Assembly (NCBI RefSeq): GCF_004193775.1
Contig: NC_041003.1
Span: 28,831,735-28,895,734 of the forward strand
Length of the DNA: 64,000 bases
Reading direction: 5' to 3'
Source of the DNA: Glycine soja
Taxonomy: Eukaryota > Streptophyta > Magnoliopsida > Fabales > Fabaceae
The notes under the pieces were generated by a model. That model was not told the origin of the DNA. It saw only the letters and a program-made list of their open reading frames with translations, and did not search any database. Below are positions 23,129 to 38,368 of this stretch, piece after piece. How positions within the stretch are numbered: the first letter of the stretch is position 1; every line of letters begins with the position of its first letter. The position numbers and the translations under genes are program-made.

Positions 23129-25135
23129 ATGCACCTCCCTTGGTTAGTCAAATATCAATTAGCATCAACCATCTTCATTATCATTACCCTTACCAAAGTT
23201 ACCTGCTTTTATTTCAATTTCCCTACCTTCCAAAAAGACAATGAATCTGAGTTATTGCTGAGCAAGAATTCACAAATATACTTCGATGCCATCCAAGTGA
23301 CCCCAGATATTCGTGGTCCTATACAAGATTATTCTGGACGCGCTTTCTACAAAAAGCCATACAAACTTTGGAATAAAAAGAAGAACCAAATTGCTTCCTT
23401 CAACACCACTTTTGTGCTCAACATCAAGCCTGAAACAACCCCTGGCGGAGAAGGCTTGGCTTTTATCTTAACTTCAGATACCACTCTCCCACAAAACAGT
23501 TCAGGAGAGTGGCTTGGTATTGTAAATGCTACTTCCAATGGAACCTCACAAGCTGGAATTCTAGCAGTGGAGTTTGACACAAGAAAGAGTTTCTCACAAG
23601 ATGGCCCTGACAACCATGTTGGCGTCAACATAAACAGCATCAACTCCATCCAACAGGTTCCACTAATCAACACAGGGGTCAATGTTTCATCAGGTATAAA
23701 TGTAACATTCAAAATTCAGTACTTGAATGACACAATAACGGTTTTTGGTTCGATGACTGGTTTCGAAGAATCTATGGAGACCCTTTTGGTATCTCCACCT
23801 CTTAATCTATCTTCCTATCTCCATGAAGTGGTTTACCTTGGTTTCTCAGCCTCAACAAGTAACTACACGGAGCTGAACTGTGTGAGATCATGGGAATTCA
23901 GTGGTGTTGACATTGCAGATGATGATAATAAAAGTCTCTTGTGGGTTTACATCACTGTTCCAATAGTGATAGTTATTGTTATCATAGGAGGGATGGTGAT
24001 CTTTTTATTGTGTTGGCAAAGGAAGCGCCATATGGAGAGGCCAGAAGATGCATATCCAAGGATAGAGGATCAGATTCAGTATTCCTCTATGGCTCCAAAG
24101 AAGTTTAAGCTAAGGGAAATAACAAAAGCAACCGGTGGATTCAGCCCTCAAAACAAGCTTGGAGAGGGTGGGTTTGGAACTGTGTATAAGGGCCTATTGG
24201 AAAACAAGGAGGTGGCTGTGAAGAGAGTCTCCAAGAACTCACGCCAAGGGAAGCAAGAATTTGTGGCAGAAGTGACAACAATTGGAAGCCTTCACCACAG
24301 GAATTTGGTGAAACTCACTGGCTGGTGCTATGAGAAAAGAGAGCTTCTCCTTGTGTATGAGTTCATGCCAAAGGGAAGCCTAGACAAGTACCTCTTTGGT
24401 GACAAAAATTTTGGTAATAACACCCTTGAAGAGGGGTATTCTTTAACACTGAATTGGGAAACAAGGCACAGTGTGATTCATGGTGTGGCTCAAGCATTAG
24501 ACTATCTCCACAATGGGTGTGAAAAGAGGGTGCTTCATAGAGACATCAAGGCCAGCAACATAATGTTGGACTCAGATTACAATGCCAAGTTGGGAGACTT
24601 TGGCTTGGCCAGAACCATTCAGCAGAGAAATGAAACACACCACTCTACAAAGGAGATTGCAGGCACACCAGGGTACATGGCTCCAGAGACCTTTCTCACA
24701 GGAAGAGCAACAGTGGAAACAGATGTGTATGCATTTGGGGTTCTTGTTTTGGAGGTTGTGTGTGGAAGGAGGCCAGGGAGTGTGTACGCACAAGATGACT
24801 ACAAGAACAGCATTGTGTATTGGGTGTGGGACTTATATGGGAAGGGGAAAGTAGTTGGTGCTGTGGATGCAAAGTTGAAGAAGGAGGAGATTAAGGAGGA
24901 AGAAGTGGAGTGTGTTCTTGTTCTGGGCTTGGCATGTTGCCATCCAAACCCACACCATAGACCATCCATGAGAACTGTTCTTCAGGTTCTGAATGGGGAA
25001 GCAACCCCACCTGAGGTGCCTAAGGAAAGACCAGTTTTCATGTGGCCTGCTATGCCTCCATCTTTCAAAGAAGCTGAAGATTCTTCCCTCGTCCAGGGAA
25101 CACTCGCCCCGTTCACTGAAATCACTGGCAGATGA
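23129..25135 (+). CDS. L-type lectin-domain receptor-like kinase, intact
   Basis: A single-exon gene of 668 codons, the normal length for this family. Residues ~1-26 are a signal peptide (hydrophobic TIFIIITLTKVTC). Residues ~28-258 form a legume-lectin domain with AVEFDTRKSF and DNHVGVNINS, the usual metal- and fold-related segments, and many N-glycosylation sites. Residues 272-296 are a membrane helix. Residues ~335-610 are a Ser/Thr kinase: glycine loop LGEGGFGTVYKG (344-355), VAVKRV with Lys365, HRDIKASN (470-477), GDFG (489-492) and AGTPGYMAPE. All catalytic residues are present. HRD marks an RD kinase, so activity is expected. The C-tail ends ITELTGR-like (FTEITGR), as in LecRK clades. 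The protein would sit in the plasma membrane and signal in defence or development; the ligand is unknown. Subclade (S.5-like or IX-like) is a guess. Confidence 0.95.
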   Translation: MHLPWLVKYQLASTIFIIITLTKVTCFYFNFPTFQKDNESELLLSKNSQIYFDAIQVTPDIRGPIQDYSGRAFYKKPYKLWNKKKNQIASFNTTFVLNIKPETTPGGEGLAFILTSDTTLPQNSSGEWLGIVNATSNGTSQAGILAVEFDTRKSFSQDGPDNHVGVNINSINSIQQVPLINTGVNVSSGINVTFKIQYLNDTITVFGSMTGFEESMETLLVSPPLNLSSYLHEVVYLGFSASTSNYTELNCVRSWEFSGVDIADDDNKSLLWVYITVPIVIVIVIIGGMVIFLLCWQRKRHMERPEDAYPRIEDQIQYSSMAPKKFKLREITKATGGFSPQNKLGEGGFGTVYKGLLENKEVAVKRVSKNSRQGKQEFVAEVTTIGSLHHRNLVKLTGWCYEKRELLLVYEFMPKGSLDKYLFGDKNFGNNTLEEGYSLTLNWETRHSVIHGVAQALDYLHNGCEKRVLHRDIKASNIMLDSDYNAKLGDFGLARTIQQRNETHHSTKEIAGTPGYMAPETFLTGRATVETDVYAFGVLVLEVVCGRRPGSVYAQDDYKNSIVYWVWDLYGKGKVVGAVDAKLKKEEIKEEEVECVLVLGLACCHPNPHHRPSMRTVLQVLNGEATPPEVPKERPVFMWPAMPPSFKEAEDSSLVQGTLAPFTEITGR

Positions 25136-25400
25136 TGAAATTGTTTGTGTTGTGTTGACCAAAGCTAGGAACTAATCAAGATTGTCCTGGTTGTAGTTGG
25201 AGATTTCGAATCATTCTTGCATTCATTGATTTTAGCTTTTTCTATTTAAATGCGTGTGCATAGTTGATAATTATGTGTTGTAGCTTGATATATATATGCA
25301 CACAACATTGTTTAAATTTTATGTCATTCAATCTTTGCATGTATAGATCCTTTTGCAGCTAGATGTAAATGATATCTACCATGTATTAGAAAGACTTTTT
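25136..25400 (+). other. Receptor kinase 3' region
   Basis: AT-rich sequence follows the stop codon. T-rich and TATTTAAATG-like stretches near 25240 could serve as a polyadenylation zone, but no firm site can be placed. Confidence 0.3.
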
Positions 25401-25769
25401 TTTTTTACATTATTTGTATTATCTTGATGTATTATAACATTTCCTTGAATCGTTCAAAAGCTGTGGATATCTCATGTCAAGTAGTGCTATGATTAAATTA
25501 GAGTATATAAGTGAGAATAACTTTCATCTTATAAATTGATTATGTCATTATCGAACCACCCATAGATATAAAAAATTCTACAATGTTCAAGATCTCTATG
25601 TGAAAGGTGTGTGTTTGGGATCCTACGTTGACTTGTGATGTGACTAAATTGAAATATGTAAGTGGAGGATAACTCTCACATTACAAGTGAGCTTTGTAGG
25701 GTTAAGTTAAAAAAAGTAGTGTTTAATCTCATGGGATGCATGCATGAATTATTTAAATTTAAATATTAT

Positions 25770-25995
25770 ATTGTAGGCTTAAATATGACTTTAGTTTGGG
25801 AAAAATATGTTTTTGGTTTCTCAAATTGAAAAATCAATCATTTTAGTCCCTCAAATTTTAAAAATACATTTTTATTCTATGGAGCCGGATGACATTAACT
25901 AAAGTAGGAATATGACTCTTAAAAGTGAATAGTGTCAAATGTCGATAATGTCATGTCACCACTTTTTAATATTTCCATTGATTAACGATTATCAA
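25770..25995. repeat. Dispersed legume repeat fragment (suspected)
   Basis: The sequence TAGGCTTAAATATGACTTTA, then TTTTTGGTTTCTCAAATTG and TTTTAGTCCCTCAAATTTT, resembles a very common legume dispersed repeat. No ends were found. Confidence 0.35.
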
Positions 25996-25998
25996 AAG

Positions 25999-26001
<3 letters not shown>

Positions 26002-26060
<59 letters not shown>
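26002..26060. repeat. (AT)n microsatellite
   Basis: A pure AT dinucleotide run of about 59 bp. Confidence 0.95.
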
Positions 26061-26065
<5 letters not shown>

Positions 26066-26249
26066 GAAGGGTAGTTTGACATGATTGAAGGAGATATTTC
26101 TTGCGTAATTGTGGAAAAAGTATGTGAAATGCAACTTTGATATTAACAAAAGAAAAAAGGAGATTCACATCAAAAAGAAAAGAAAAGGAGAAAATTTAGT
26201 CTTTATCCTTGACAATCCTTAACTAACATGGTAATTCAAATTAGGACAA

Positions 26250-26460
26250 TTTGTATCATTGGTCAAGTGGATCAATTGACATTAGTTATTTTAGCTCAAT
26301 GAGTAATCTCAAGTTCGAGTCTTCTATATTTTTTTGGTCATAGGTTAGAGACTGCGGGCGTCTTCCAATCCACTAGATCAGAGATTAATATCGTTTGCAG
26401 CGCATGACTAGTGCTGGTCCAAGAGAATTTTTGCACACAAAAGAAATTGAACACAGGTTC
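26250..26460 (+). mobile_element. SINE-like tRNA-derived fragment
   Basis: TGGTCAAGTGG (26260-26270) fits the pol III A-box, and GTTCGAGTC (26313-26321) fits the B-box. The ~43-bp gap between them is in the range for tRNA-derived SINEs. There is no clear 3' tail or target duplication. Confidence 0.35.
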
Positions 26461-29400
26461 TCTTGATTGAGTTAAAATATTTAGAGAAAAAATAATTATT
26501 AGTTATCTTACTTGATTTATAACAACTTATAACAATCGGTAAATGTTCTAAATATTACAGATAGAAAAAATCTATTTTCAAACTTTTGACAATTGTTAGT
26601 CAATGTGATTCTTAGCTCATACTAAAGTCAAAGATGAAATTGACTTTATAAACCATAATGTTAAAAATTAAATAAAGTCAACCAAATTATTTTTTTATTT
26701 GTAGCCAACCAAATTAATAATTGCTATGATATGAAAAATTAAATTAATTGATAATATTTATATCTCACTAATTGATGTTTTGCTTCCAAAATTTATTCAC
26801 TTTTGACTTCTTAATGGTTTTCTAGATTTGTACTTGAAAATAAGATGAAGCAGTTCAACCTTAATGATTTTTTTAATGATAAATATTAGATGTTAATTTT
26901 TATTAGTGATAGAATTTCAAATTCACCATATTTCTTTCATGTCTTTTTCTCCTTTAACTATGAAGTCAAATTTATTTATGAGTCCTGTTCCACCTCAATA
27001 ATAGTAGGATCTAGAGTCAATAAAACTTAACCAAATAATTATAAGTCACTTTAGAAAGATTCTAAGGCTATATTATTCTTTTAGTTCACATGATATATAA
27101 AATTACTTTTTAAACTATAATCAATTATTAGATGAGGATTAATTAAGTTAGTTTAAGAGCATTTTTGTATAAAATTACATTTTTTAATATGGTTTTTTTA
27201 TATATTAAATTTTTATAGAGTTTAATGTTTATGCATAATTTTGCATTGTTATTCAATTACAAACAAATTATTATTTGAATTACTTTAAGATAATTATTTT
27301 AAAAGTTAATAAACTTAATTATCATATATAACAATTATGATTAAATGACTATATAAAACTTTTCACACTATTGGTACATAACCTTTTTTCCTCATTTTTA
27401 TAATCTAACTTTAATATTTTATTATTATCTCAATGATTATACATGTCAAACTTTAGATAAATCAAATACTATAAAAGTGGTCTACCTAGCACCTCGTTCT
27501 TTACCCTGTTAGATTAATCTTTAATAAACAGACTTATCTCAATAATTATTTTTATTATATATATATATATATAATTACTATCCTTTATAAATAGCATTTT
27601 TATTAGTCAAAAGAAAATAAAATCCTTAATTCAACTCCAGGCATGATTCTCGATTTTAATAATGTATTTCGAATTAGTTTATTCCTAAACTATATTTTAT
27701 AATATTTGAATATTTTATTTTATAGTGGTTTTTTTTTCTTAAACTTGTTTTTCATTCTCATAAAATTGGAAATATAAACTTTTTATCCCAGCAAAAATTT
27801 TAATGTGTTTTTTTATCCTCATAAAATTAAAATGTTATTTTTATGTTTGAAGTAAGGTTGAAATATTTAAACCTAAGAATATAACTTGATATAACTTGTT
27901 TACGTAATCTACGCATATAACTTGTTTAGATGCATTATATGCATGAATGATGTAAAAATAAATGATGTAAAAATAAATGACATTTACATTGATTTATGTA
28001 TCACCGATTTAGAAAATTATAATCATAAATTTGGATACAACCAATCTTGTTTTGTGAAAAAAAAATATACATTTCAACTCTACAATAATCAATCATGTAT
28101 TAAAAATTCTATATTGACAAAAAACGTCCATGCCCATTTTATGTTTTTCTTTCTGTCTGGCTGTTCTTTTGGTTCACGTTTGGCCGTCCAAGAAAAATGA
28201 ATGCATTCTCACTCTCCTCTACTGACTACTGGGCTAGTATTTGATCAAACAAAGCTCCATTAGTGCTTCTCTTTTTCTCTTCTGACGAAAGTTTGAAGCC
28301 CAAAGCATGTGAATGCTGTTAAGTGGGCCCCTGGATGTTGAAGTTTTCCAGCCGTTAGATTAGTTTGATCAGTGGTGAGAGACTGAGAGTAAGAGGATCT
28401 TGGAAGGGAGAAACGAAGATTCTGTTTCCATTTGTTAAATTGGGAGGAACAAGGAAGTTTTAAGGCTTCAAGTGGTAACTTCAATCTCGTAATTGTATTT
28501 TGTTTGAATCCATTTGATTTGTTTTAAGATTTTCCTTGTTGTGTGCGTTCGTTTTGGTTGTGATGCTGGGAAATTTCGGGTATTATTTTTTGAGTGGGAT
28601 GAGTTAATTTAGTGTTTTGGCTGGAAATTTTTCTGTTTTATATTTGATTGGCAATGGTTGAGATTGCTTGCGCTAATGTTGTTATTAGGTCATTTAAATT
28701 GATTGTTGATCTAAAATTTCAATGGAAATTTTGTTGCTTTGTGTATCCCGCAAGCTGAACCGAGAGAGAAAGGTGGTTAGTGTTCAATTCAACGGACAAC
28801 GATTTTATTTTCCTGTTATTAATCAAATGGTTGAGTCTGAGTTTGGAAGTTGGATTAGAAAGAAATTTCTAGTAGGACTGTTAAAAAAGATCAGTTTTAA
28901 AAAAATAACTATAACTAATTATATAAAAATAATTATAAAACTATAACCAATTTTAAAGTCATTATTTTAAATACTTTATTTTTATTCATTTTAAAAACAA
29001 TAACATGTTATATCAAATTATAACTAATTATATAAAATTAATTATGATTATAGCTGTCATACTTACTTATAATATAATTATTTATTAATTATGATTATAG
29101 TCACCTAAATACTCAAATCTTGAGCATTCTTAATTTCTAGCACGAAGTGTGAGTAAACAATGGAAATCGTAGTGGCAGATGAGATGGAGTTTGTACAATT
29201 GAAGTGAGTACAACGAAGGCTGCAAAATTGGACTACGGCAAATAAGAGCTTCCGAGACTAAGTTCTAGAAAAAGGCTATACATGAATTTTTTTTTCACCA
29301 AAATTTACATAGAGGAGGAAATAGAGTGTTGATTCTCCTCTATCACTGCTTCTAAGAAAATAACATAAAACTAAAAATAAAAACTAAACAGAATAAAATA

Positions 29401-29690
29401 AAATTCAGATTTCATTCATTGATCTCTTTCCCTAAAAAGAGGACTACATTAGTATAGACTAATTGATGTCAACATCTTATTGTTTAAAATAAAAATTATA
29501 ATACAAATATTCAACTTCATCTTATATAATTTTTTAGTCATTTAACTTCGAAAGTATATTTAGATCTTCTTAGGCCCATCCTAATATTGTCATCCCCTTC
29601 AAACTAAACCTTGCCCCCAAGGTCCTTGAAAAATTTAGAAAGTTGTTGTTGAGATTGCAACAAGGTGAAAAGGCAAATCAAATTTATACT
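26461..29690. other. AT-rich intergenic DNA
   Basis: No gene is recognised. 28200-28500 is less AT-rich and looks like a promoter/5'-leader remnant with CT-rich sequence, but no exon could be assigned. A 16-bp unit (GATGTAAAAATAAATG) repeats near 27948-27980. Confidence 0.45.
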
Positions 29691-29930
29691 CTACTAAAAA
29701 AAATTGATTTTTACGACGCACGATAAACAATAGTTCTTCCAAAACCGTTGTCAATTTTAAAGTGGTGTCATTTTTGTAAATATAAAAAACATTTCAACAA
29801 CGGTTCTGCGAAAACGTCGTTGAAATCGCAAAACAATCACAATTTTCTTAAAAACTGTTGTCATTTTTGAGTATTTAAAGATGATTTTTATGAAAAATCA
29901 TCTTTGAATGAGGCTAATTTTGATTTTTGT
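29691..29930. mobile_element. CACTA-like terminal fragment
   Basis: CTACTAAAAAAAATTG (29691) resembles a decayed CACTACTAAAAAA terminus. TTTTTACGACGCACG, AAAACCGTTGTC, CAACAACGGTTCTGC and AAACGTCGTTGA follow, the subterminal vocabulary of this group. No partner end was found. Confidence 0.45.
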
Positions 29931-31218
29931 TCTAAAAAATTACATAATTTTTGGAGTTTGGTTCGGTTTTCGTATCTTATTACAAAAAAAATGGAATAAA
30001 ACGAACAAATCGCATATTATAAGTATATTATTTTTCATTGTCATAATTAACAATAAGTACTAACTAATTTATTACTTTTCTTTTGCTTTTTGCTTTATAA
30101 TGTATATTTTACTTTCATGTGTTAAAAAATAATGTAGTAATATTATTAAATATCAAGTGATGTATAAATTACTATTATGTTACATAAAGAGTTGGTAATA
30201 ATATTTTATCTCAATTCTAAATAGAAGTGAAAATAATAATTTTTAACTAAAATATGTTAAACAAAATTTTATAAAAATAAAATTCATTTATAAATTAATA
30301 TAGCACATATAAACATCTCTACTTTGATTTTATATTTGACTCAATGATTTTTATTTTATGTTTGATTTGGATGATTTTTTTGTCTAAAAGTCAAATCTAA
30401 TGATTTTTTTTTTCTAAAAGTCAAATCAAACGGTATCATAAAACATTCCTACCTTGAGATGCTTCCTACTACGGAGAAGAGCGTGACGACCGCCACCAAG
30501 ACACACGATTTTTGTTGCTACTATGGAAAAGAGCAAGTAATGATCATTGTAATTAAAAGTCTGGTAAACAGTGAACACATAGAAATCTCAAATATTGATT
30601 GAACAATGAATATGTAGTGTTTTCTTTGTCGGCGTTTTGCACTTTTAATGCGCCTTTAGCAATTTTCCTTATTGATGGATCTATACAGATTGAAGGAAAT
30701 GTGTATGGATAAATCATCCCCTAATGCATATGATTAATGTAGATTTTCGGAAACGCAATTCCAGAACATTTTCTTTATATTCTGGATTGAAGTAATCCAG
30801 AAAACATAAGTCACGGAATGTCAAATCCATAATACATAAACATTGCTGAACCTTTTCAAAATTCGCAAATCCAAAAATAGTTTTTGGAATTAACAAAAAC
30901 TAATTCTAGATTATGTGTAATGAATTCAGCATTTTGAAAAATAACAAAATACCAAAAAAAAAAAAACAAACCATACTTCAAAACACGTAGAAAAGAACGA
31001 CTTGTGATCTACAATGAAGGGAGAAGAAAAACCAAACAAGAACTTGTAAAATGGAAAGGGTAGCGTTGGAATGTTAGAATTTAGGAAGATACAAGAAGTA
31101 ATTTATGGGATGTAGGAAGCAATTCCCTAAAACCAATAATAATAACCATATGATAAAGATAAATTTGATAATTATATATTTTTAGGGTTATCACAAAGCC
31201 AAATTCAAGACTCCTCTA
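29931..31218. other. AT-rich intergenic DNA
   Basis: No gene or complete element is seen. It may be the body of the CACTA-like element that begins at 29691. Confidence 0.4.
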
Positions 31219-32360
31219 GAGTGCGTCTGGATAGAGAATTTTAACTGATGAAAGTAATTTATCTGAAAATTTAAATTTCTTTAATCTAAAATTTATTGTT
31301 TGGATTTTTTTATGAAGAATTTAAAATTTTGGAATTTTAAAACAGAATTTTAAACAATTAAAAATGTGGAATTTTAATTTCCTTCTAAAAGGTGAGAAAT
31401 TAAAATTCTCTTCTTGATAAAAGAACCTTCCAAAACGTTCGTGTGTTTCCTTTATAAGCTTCATCCTCTCTTTCACCTAAAAATTTTCAAAATCCCGTTC
31501 TCGAACTCGTGACTCTTCCCTCACACCGATGATCCTCTACTTCAAGAAACACTGTCTGAGCTCACGAAGCGTCGACCGGGTGTGGACACAGGGGGATACG
31601 TAGAATGCCACCCGACAGTCAGGAGAGCAGCCATCGTTGCCTATCACGCCGTAGAGGTGCTCGACGGCGCGGAGGGTCTGGGCCATGCCTTGTGCTGTTA
31701 ACTGAATGCTGTGATCGAGTATAGTGGTATACGTCGTTATGTCCCAGTTCCCCTACGACTCCCCATGCCGTATCAATACTCTTCTCTTTAGAAGCACACC
31801 AACCATATATTCTCTTCTCTTTGCATTTATTTTCTTTTACCCTCACAATTTTAATTTATTTTTATCCAAACACAAAATTTTGAAAATAAAAGAATTTCAC
31901 TTGAAGTATTTGAAATTCTTAGAATTTAAGGGTGTGTTTGGTTTACATTTTCATTTCCTGTTTTCATTTTCTGAAAATTGTTTTCATTTTCAAAATATTA
32001 GAATTCTGAAAATATGTTTAGTTTGACTTCTTGTTTTTTGCTTTCAAGAAATAAAAACACTGAAAATGTATTTTCAAAAGGAAATGTATTTTTATATTTG
32101 CTTAAAATTACATTCCTTGCCATCACATTTTCATTTTACCCAAAATGAGGTTCAGAATTTCAACTGAAAACAGGATTTTATTGTTTCCAGATTTTGGTTC
32201 GTTTGAGAAAATATTTTCACTGAAAATGTTTTCAAAAATCCAACTAAACGCATTTTCATCACCATTTTCTATTTCCAGTGAAAATGAAAACATAAAATAG
32301 CCAAATCAAACACCCCTTAAAATTTCTCAGAATTTTAAAATTTCTCATCCAAACACACTC
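31219..32360. mobile_element. Foldback/MITE-like element containing another
   Basis: The outer ends are inverted: GAGTGCGTCTGGATAGAGAA at 31219, and the reverse complement of the right end reads GAGTGTGTTTGGATGAGAAA. The interior (31500-31720) has a GC-rich island unlike the flanks. No target duplication could be resolved. The same end word, TTTCTCATCCAAACACC, occurs alone at 59080-59096. Confidence 0.55.
31930..32315. mobile_element. Inner MITE (Tourist-like) nested in the foldback element
   Basis: It begins GGGTGTGTTTGGTTTACATT, and its right end, reverse-complemented, reads GGGGTGTTTGATTTGG. It is flanked by TAA on the left and TTA on the right, near but not identical to a PIF/Harbinger 3-bp duplication. 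The interior repeats TTTTCATTTTC in both orientations, as in a hairpin. Confidence 0.55.
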
Positions 32361-33554
32361 AAGGAAAATGAGTTTGGTATCACTCAAACCAATGACACGA
32401 TGGTGTATATAATTATAATTATAATTATTCTAATTAAATTTTATTAATAGTCTCTCTTATTTATTTTGAATGTGCATTTCATATATTTTTCTTACAATTA
32501 GCTAAAATATTTCCTTTTCAATCATCCTCATTTTATCTTTATTTATATACTTGATTTTTTAAGTGTCCATCTCTTTCACTCTTTTCTCTATAAACCTAAA
32601 TTAAATTTCATTAGTTTTTCTTAAGAAATTGTAATTATAGTTACAATTACAAAATGGTTATATATCACAATTTAAATTATTCCATCCATTAATAGTTACT
32701 CTCAACGTTGACCAACAACACCACCCTCGTCGAAGCCTCATGCCTCTGCTACCACGACCAAGAAGGCGTCAGAATCATGACGGTCCATAACAACGTCCTC
32801 CAATCCATCACTAGCATGGCTTCGTCGATGTAGCCCACAATGACAACTTCGTCAATTACTGTACCCTTCGAACCAACCTCAAAGATAATGACTCCATCTT
32901 CAACACAACCTCCAAACACAGATAACCCTAAAGTCCCGATTTGGATGACGAGGATTACCACCATCACGAAGTTGTCAAATAGGTCCATGTTATCTGAAGC
33001 TCGTCGTGCCTATGCACGAACCCGGACCCTTCCTCCCAACACAACCAGGACGAGGACAAAGAAGAAGATGATTAGGAAGGGGAGGTAGAACATGAGGTGA
33101 ACATCGTGGATAAGAAAGTGATTGATGTTAATAATGATAAGGACAAGGCCAAGGAGCATGCCACATTTCGCACCCGTCGACCTAGTTCCTGGAATCCACT
33201 TGAGGTTGCAATGAGGGGATCCTTAACAGCGGCAAGCTTGCCCACAATCAAAAGAACAAAACATAACAAAGTTAGGATAACATTTCCGAGGATTTGTATT
33301 TGGGAGTCAATGGGTGAAGTCGGTGTCATCACATGCTTTAATATTGATAATGTGGAGGTGTAGATGTTTTTACCTCGACGGAACGACGATGAATAGTAAA
33401 GAGATGAGAAAGAACCCTTGTTGTTTCTTGAGTGAAGTGAAGAGGCCTAGCGCAACCATTGTTCCTGGTCACGGTAGTAGAGGCATATGAGGCTTTGACC
33501 AGGGTGTTGTTGTTGGTCAAAGTTGAGAGTACTATCAATGGATTGAAAAAACCA
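32361..33554. other. Intergenic DNA with a GC-richer segment
   Basis: 32700-33540 is GC-richer and has short frames on both strands (for example 33072-33332 on -, with a hydrophobic stretch). No family was recognised. It could be an old gene fragment. Confidence 0.3.
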
Positions 33555-33564
33555 CGAAACCAAA

Positions 33565-33840
33565 GGCAAAATCACCAAATAAGGCCCCTTTTAGAAATTT
33601 ATTACCAAATAGGGTCCCTTTTGTAATTATTTACCTTGGGGGTCTGTTTTTTTTATTACAAAGTGGTACCCCGACAGGCGCATCCCGCGACACAGCGACA
33701 CGTGGCACTGGATGACTGGAAGCGTTGCACACGAGGGCGCCCTGGTTCGCGCCCCTGACACGGGCGTCTCTGCTAGCGCCTAGGGACCTGGTGTGACTGC
33801 TAGCGCCCCTGTTGCAGGCGCCCCTGCTAGCGCAGGGCAG
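33565..33840 (+). repeat. Left TIR of the PMD-only MULE
   Basis: The inverse copy is at 37738-38011. The outer ~100 bp is AT-rich and nearly identical. The inner part is GC-rich with AGCGCC and CCCCTG words and a few indels. Confidence 0.9.
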
Positions 33841-34452
33841 CTAAGCGCATCCAGCTCCATTAAAGGGCAGCTGGTCCGCCCCCACTCCCTCCTTCTCCCC
33901 CAAGCCCACCTGCTCCCCACTTGTTCCTCAGCTGGTCCCTGAGCCTTGTCCCCCCCTCCTAGCCACTCCATTGTTTGTTCCCCTTCCCCCAGCAGTATTC
34001 TTTGTGACTTGGAATGTTAATTTTTTGTATTGTTTCAAATTTATTTATTTTTTATAAATTGTTATATTTTATTATTTGTATGTTTTTTTTTTTTTGCAGG
34101 TAGTCATTTTCTGTACAACAAAATTGTATTCACTCACAACAAGTTTATTTTCTTTATCCTTATATATTTTTGCTGTTAGTTTAATTTGTTTATCATTTTA
34201 GTTATTTTTTATTAATTATGTAACAAATTGTTTATTTTTTTTACGGTTGTTTAATTTTTAGAATATAATTTTAATTAAGATTGATAATAAATATTACTGT
34301 AATATTGTTATTGGGCGTATTTAAAAAAGAAAGGCATATTGAGTTTGATACAATATATCAATAGTTTAAAATTTAAATCAAACTCTAAATTATAATTAAT
34401 AACTTTTAAAATAAAAATTTAAAATTAAGAAAAAAAATTCCTCAATGTGAAG

Positions 34453-36927
<2,475 letters not shown>

Positions 36928-37574
36928 TTAATAATGAGTTTACATTTTTTCCACATGTTTTAACATTTTCATGTACTTTGTATTATTTTTTTCCATGTGT
37001 TTAATATTGTCATGTACTTTGTATGGTCTTTTTCCATGTTAATTTTATATTATTGCCACTTTAACGTTTCAATCTTATTGTGTAATGCTTTTAAAATAAA
37101 TAAAAATAAATAGCGATAATGTCAATGACACATAATTATAACCAAATATTAAATTATTAAGTTACAAAAAAGTTGGTGGCCTATAATGCAAACATATAAC
37201 AAAAGTGATCTCTAACGTAATTTAATGGCCAAATCAAAAAGCATTTTAAAATATTTTAGGATTTCAAAATGTATTTTATTGAAAATGTACTTATATATAC
37301 TTCAAAAAGAGAGAATAATAAAATATAAAAAAATAACAAATAATAATAAAAATGAAAAAAAATAAAATTTTTGATAAACAAATAATAAACAAATTCAAAA
37401 ATATACAATTTAGAGTCTATAAAAAATAATGTTATTGAAATTTTGGGGTGGGGGATGTGGGAATATAAAAAAAAAACATAATACTAATAATAAAAATGAA
37501 AAACAATTAAAATTTTTGATAAACAAATTTAAAAATATACAATTTAGAGTCTATAAAAAATAATTTTATTGAAA

Positions 37575-37737
37575 TTCTGGGGTGGGGGGGTGTGAGAAGA
37601 GACTGGGGAGGTGTGGAAAGAGGCTGGGGGGTGTGAGAAGAAGAGACTGAGGGGTGTGGGAAGAGGCTGAGGGGGTGTGAGAAGAAGAGACTGGGGGGTG
37701 TGGGAAGAGGCTGGGGGTGTTGGGGGGGGGGGGGGTG
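37575..37737. repeat. G-rich degenerate repeat next to the right TIR
   Basis: Units of GAGACTGGGGGGTGTGGGAA and AGAGGCTGGGGGTGTG repeat at roughly 27-31 bp, ending in a run of about 13 G. Proline-rich frames on the minus strand come from this repeat. Confidence 0.8.
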
Positions 37738-38011
37738 GGGCAGGCGCCTGGCTGCCCTGCGCTAGCAGTCGCGCCTGCCAAGGCGCCAGGTCCCTGGGCC
37801 CTAGCAGAGGCGCCCGTGTCAGGGGCGCGTACCAGGGCGCCCTAGTGCGCAACGCTTCCAATCGTCCAGTACCACGTGTCACTGTGTCGCGGGAAGCGCC
37901 TGTCGGGGTACCACTTTGTAATAAAAAAATAGATCCCCAAGATAAATAATTATAAAAGGGACCCTATTTGGTAATAAATTTCTAAAAGGGACCCTATTTG
38001 ATGATTTTGCC
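37738..38011 (-). repeat. Right TIR of the PMD-only MULE
   Basis: The inverse copy is at 33565-33840. Confidence 0.9.
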
Positions 38012-38368
38012 CGAAACCAAATGTCTTACTAAAAATTTAGGGGAACTAAAATTATGAACTTGTACCAGGGAAACCAAATCACAATTTAACCTTAAAAATA
38101 TTTATTTATTATAAATTTTAATCATATAAAATTAAACATTTAAATGCACAAAGCTTAAAATCATATATGTTTTTAGTTTGTCGACTATTATTATAAAAAA
38201 TATTTAATTCCAATAAGAGAAGTATTCCAATTAAAAAAAAAACAATAAGAAAATCAGGTAGAGTTTAAGGTCCAATGACAAATTGAACATCATTTATATT
38301 TTATCCCTTAATCCCATAACTAGTTTATCCTAGCACGTGAAATATTTTCCCGAGGACAAACTCTATGT

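Noticed and set aside
24572..25162. Antisense and off-frame ORFs inside the receptor kinase
   Set aside because: They are shadows of the strongly coding main frame.
33072..33332. 86-codon minus-strand frame with a hydrophobic stretch
   Set aside because: No family match and no matching exon context; probably chance in a GC-richer patch.
37544..37882. Proline-rich frames on the minus strand
   Set aside because: They come from the G-rich array and the GC-rich TIR.
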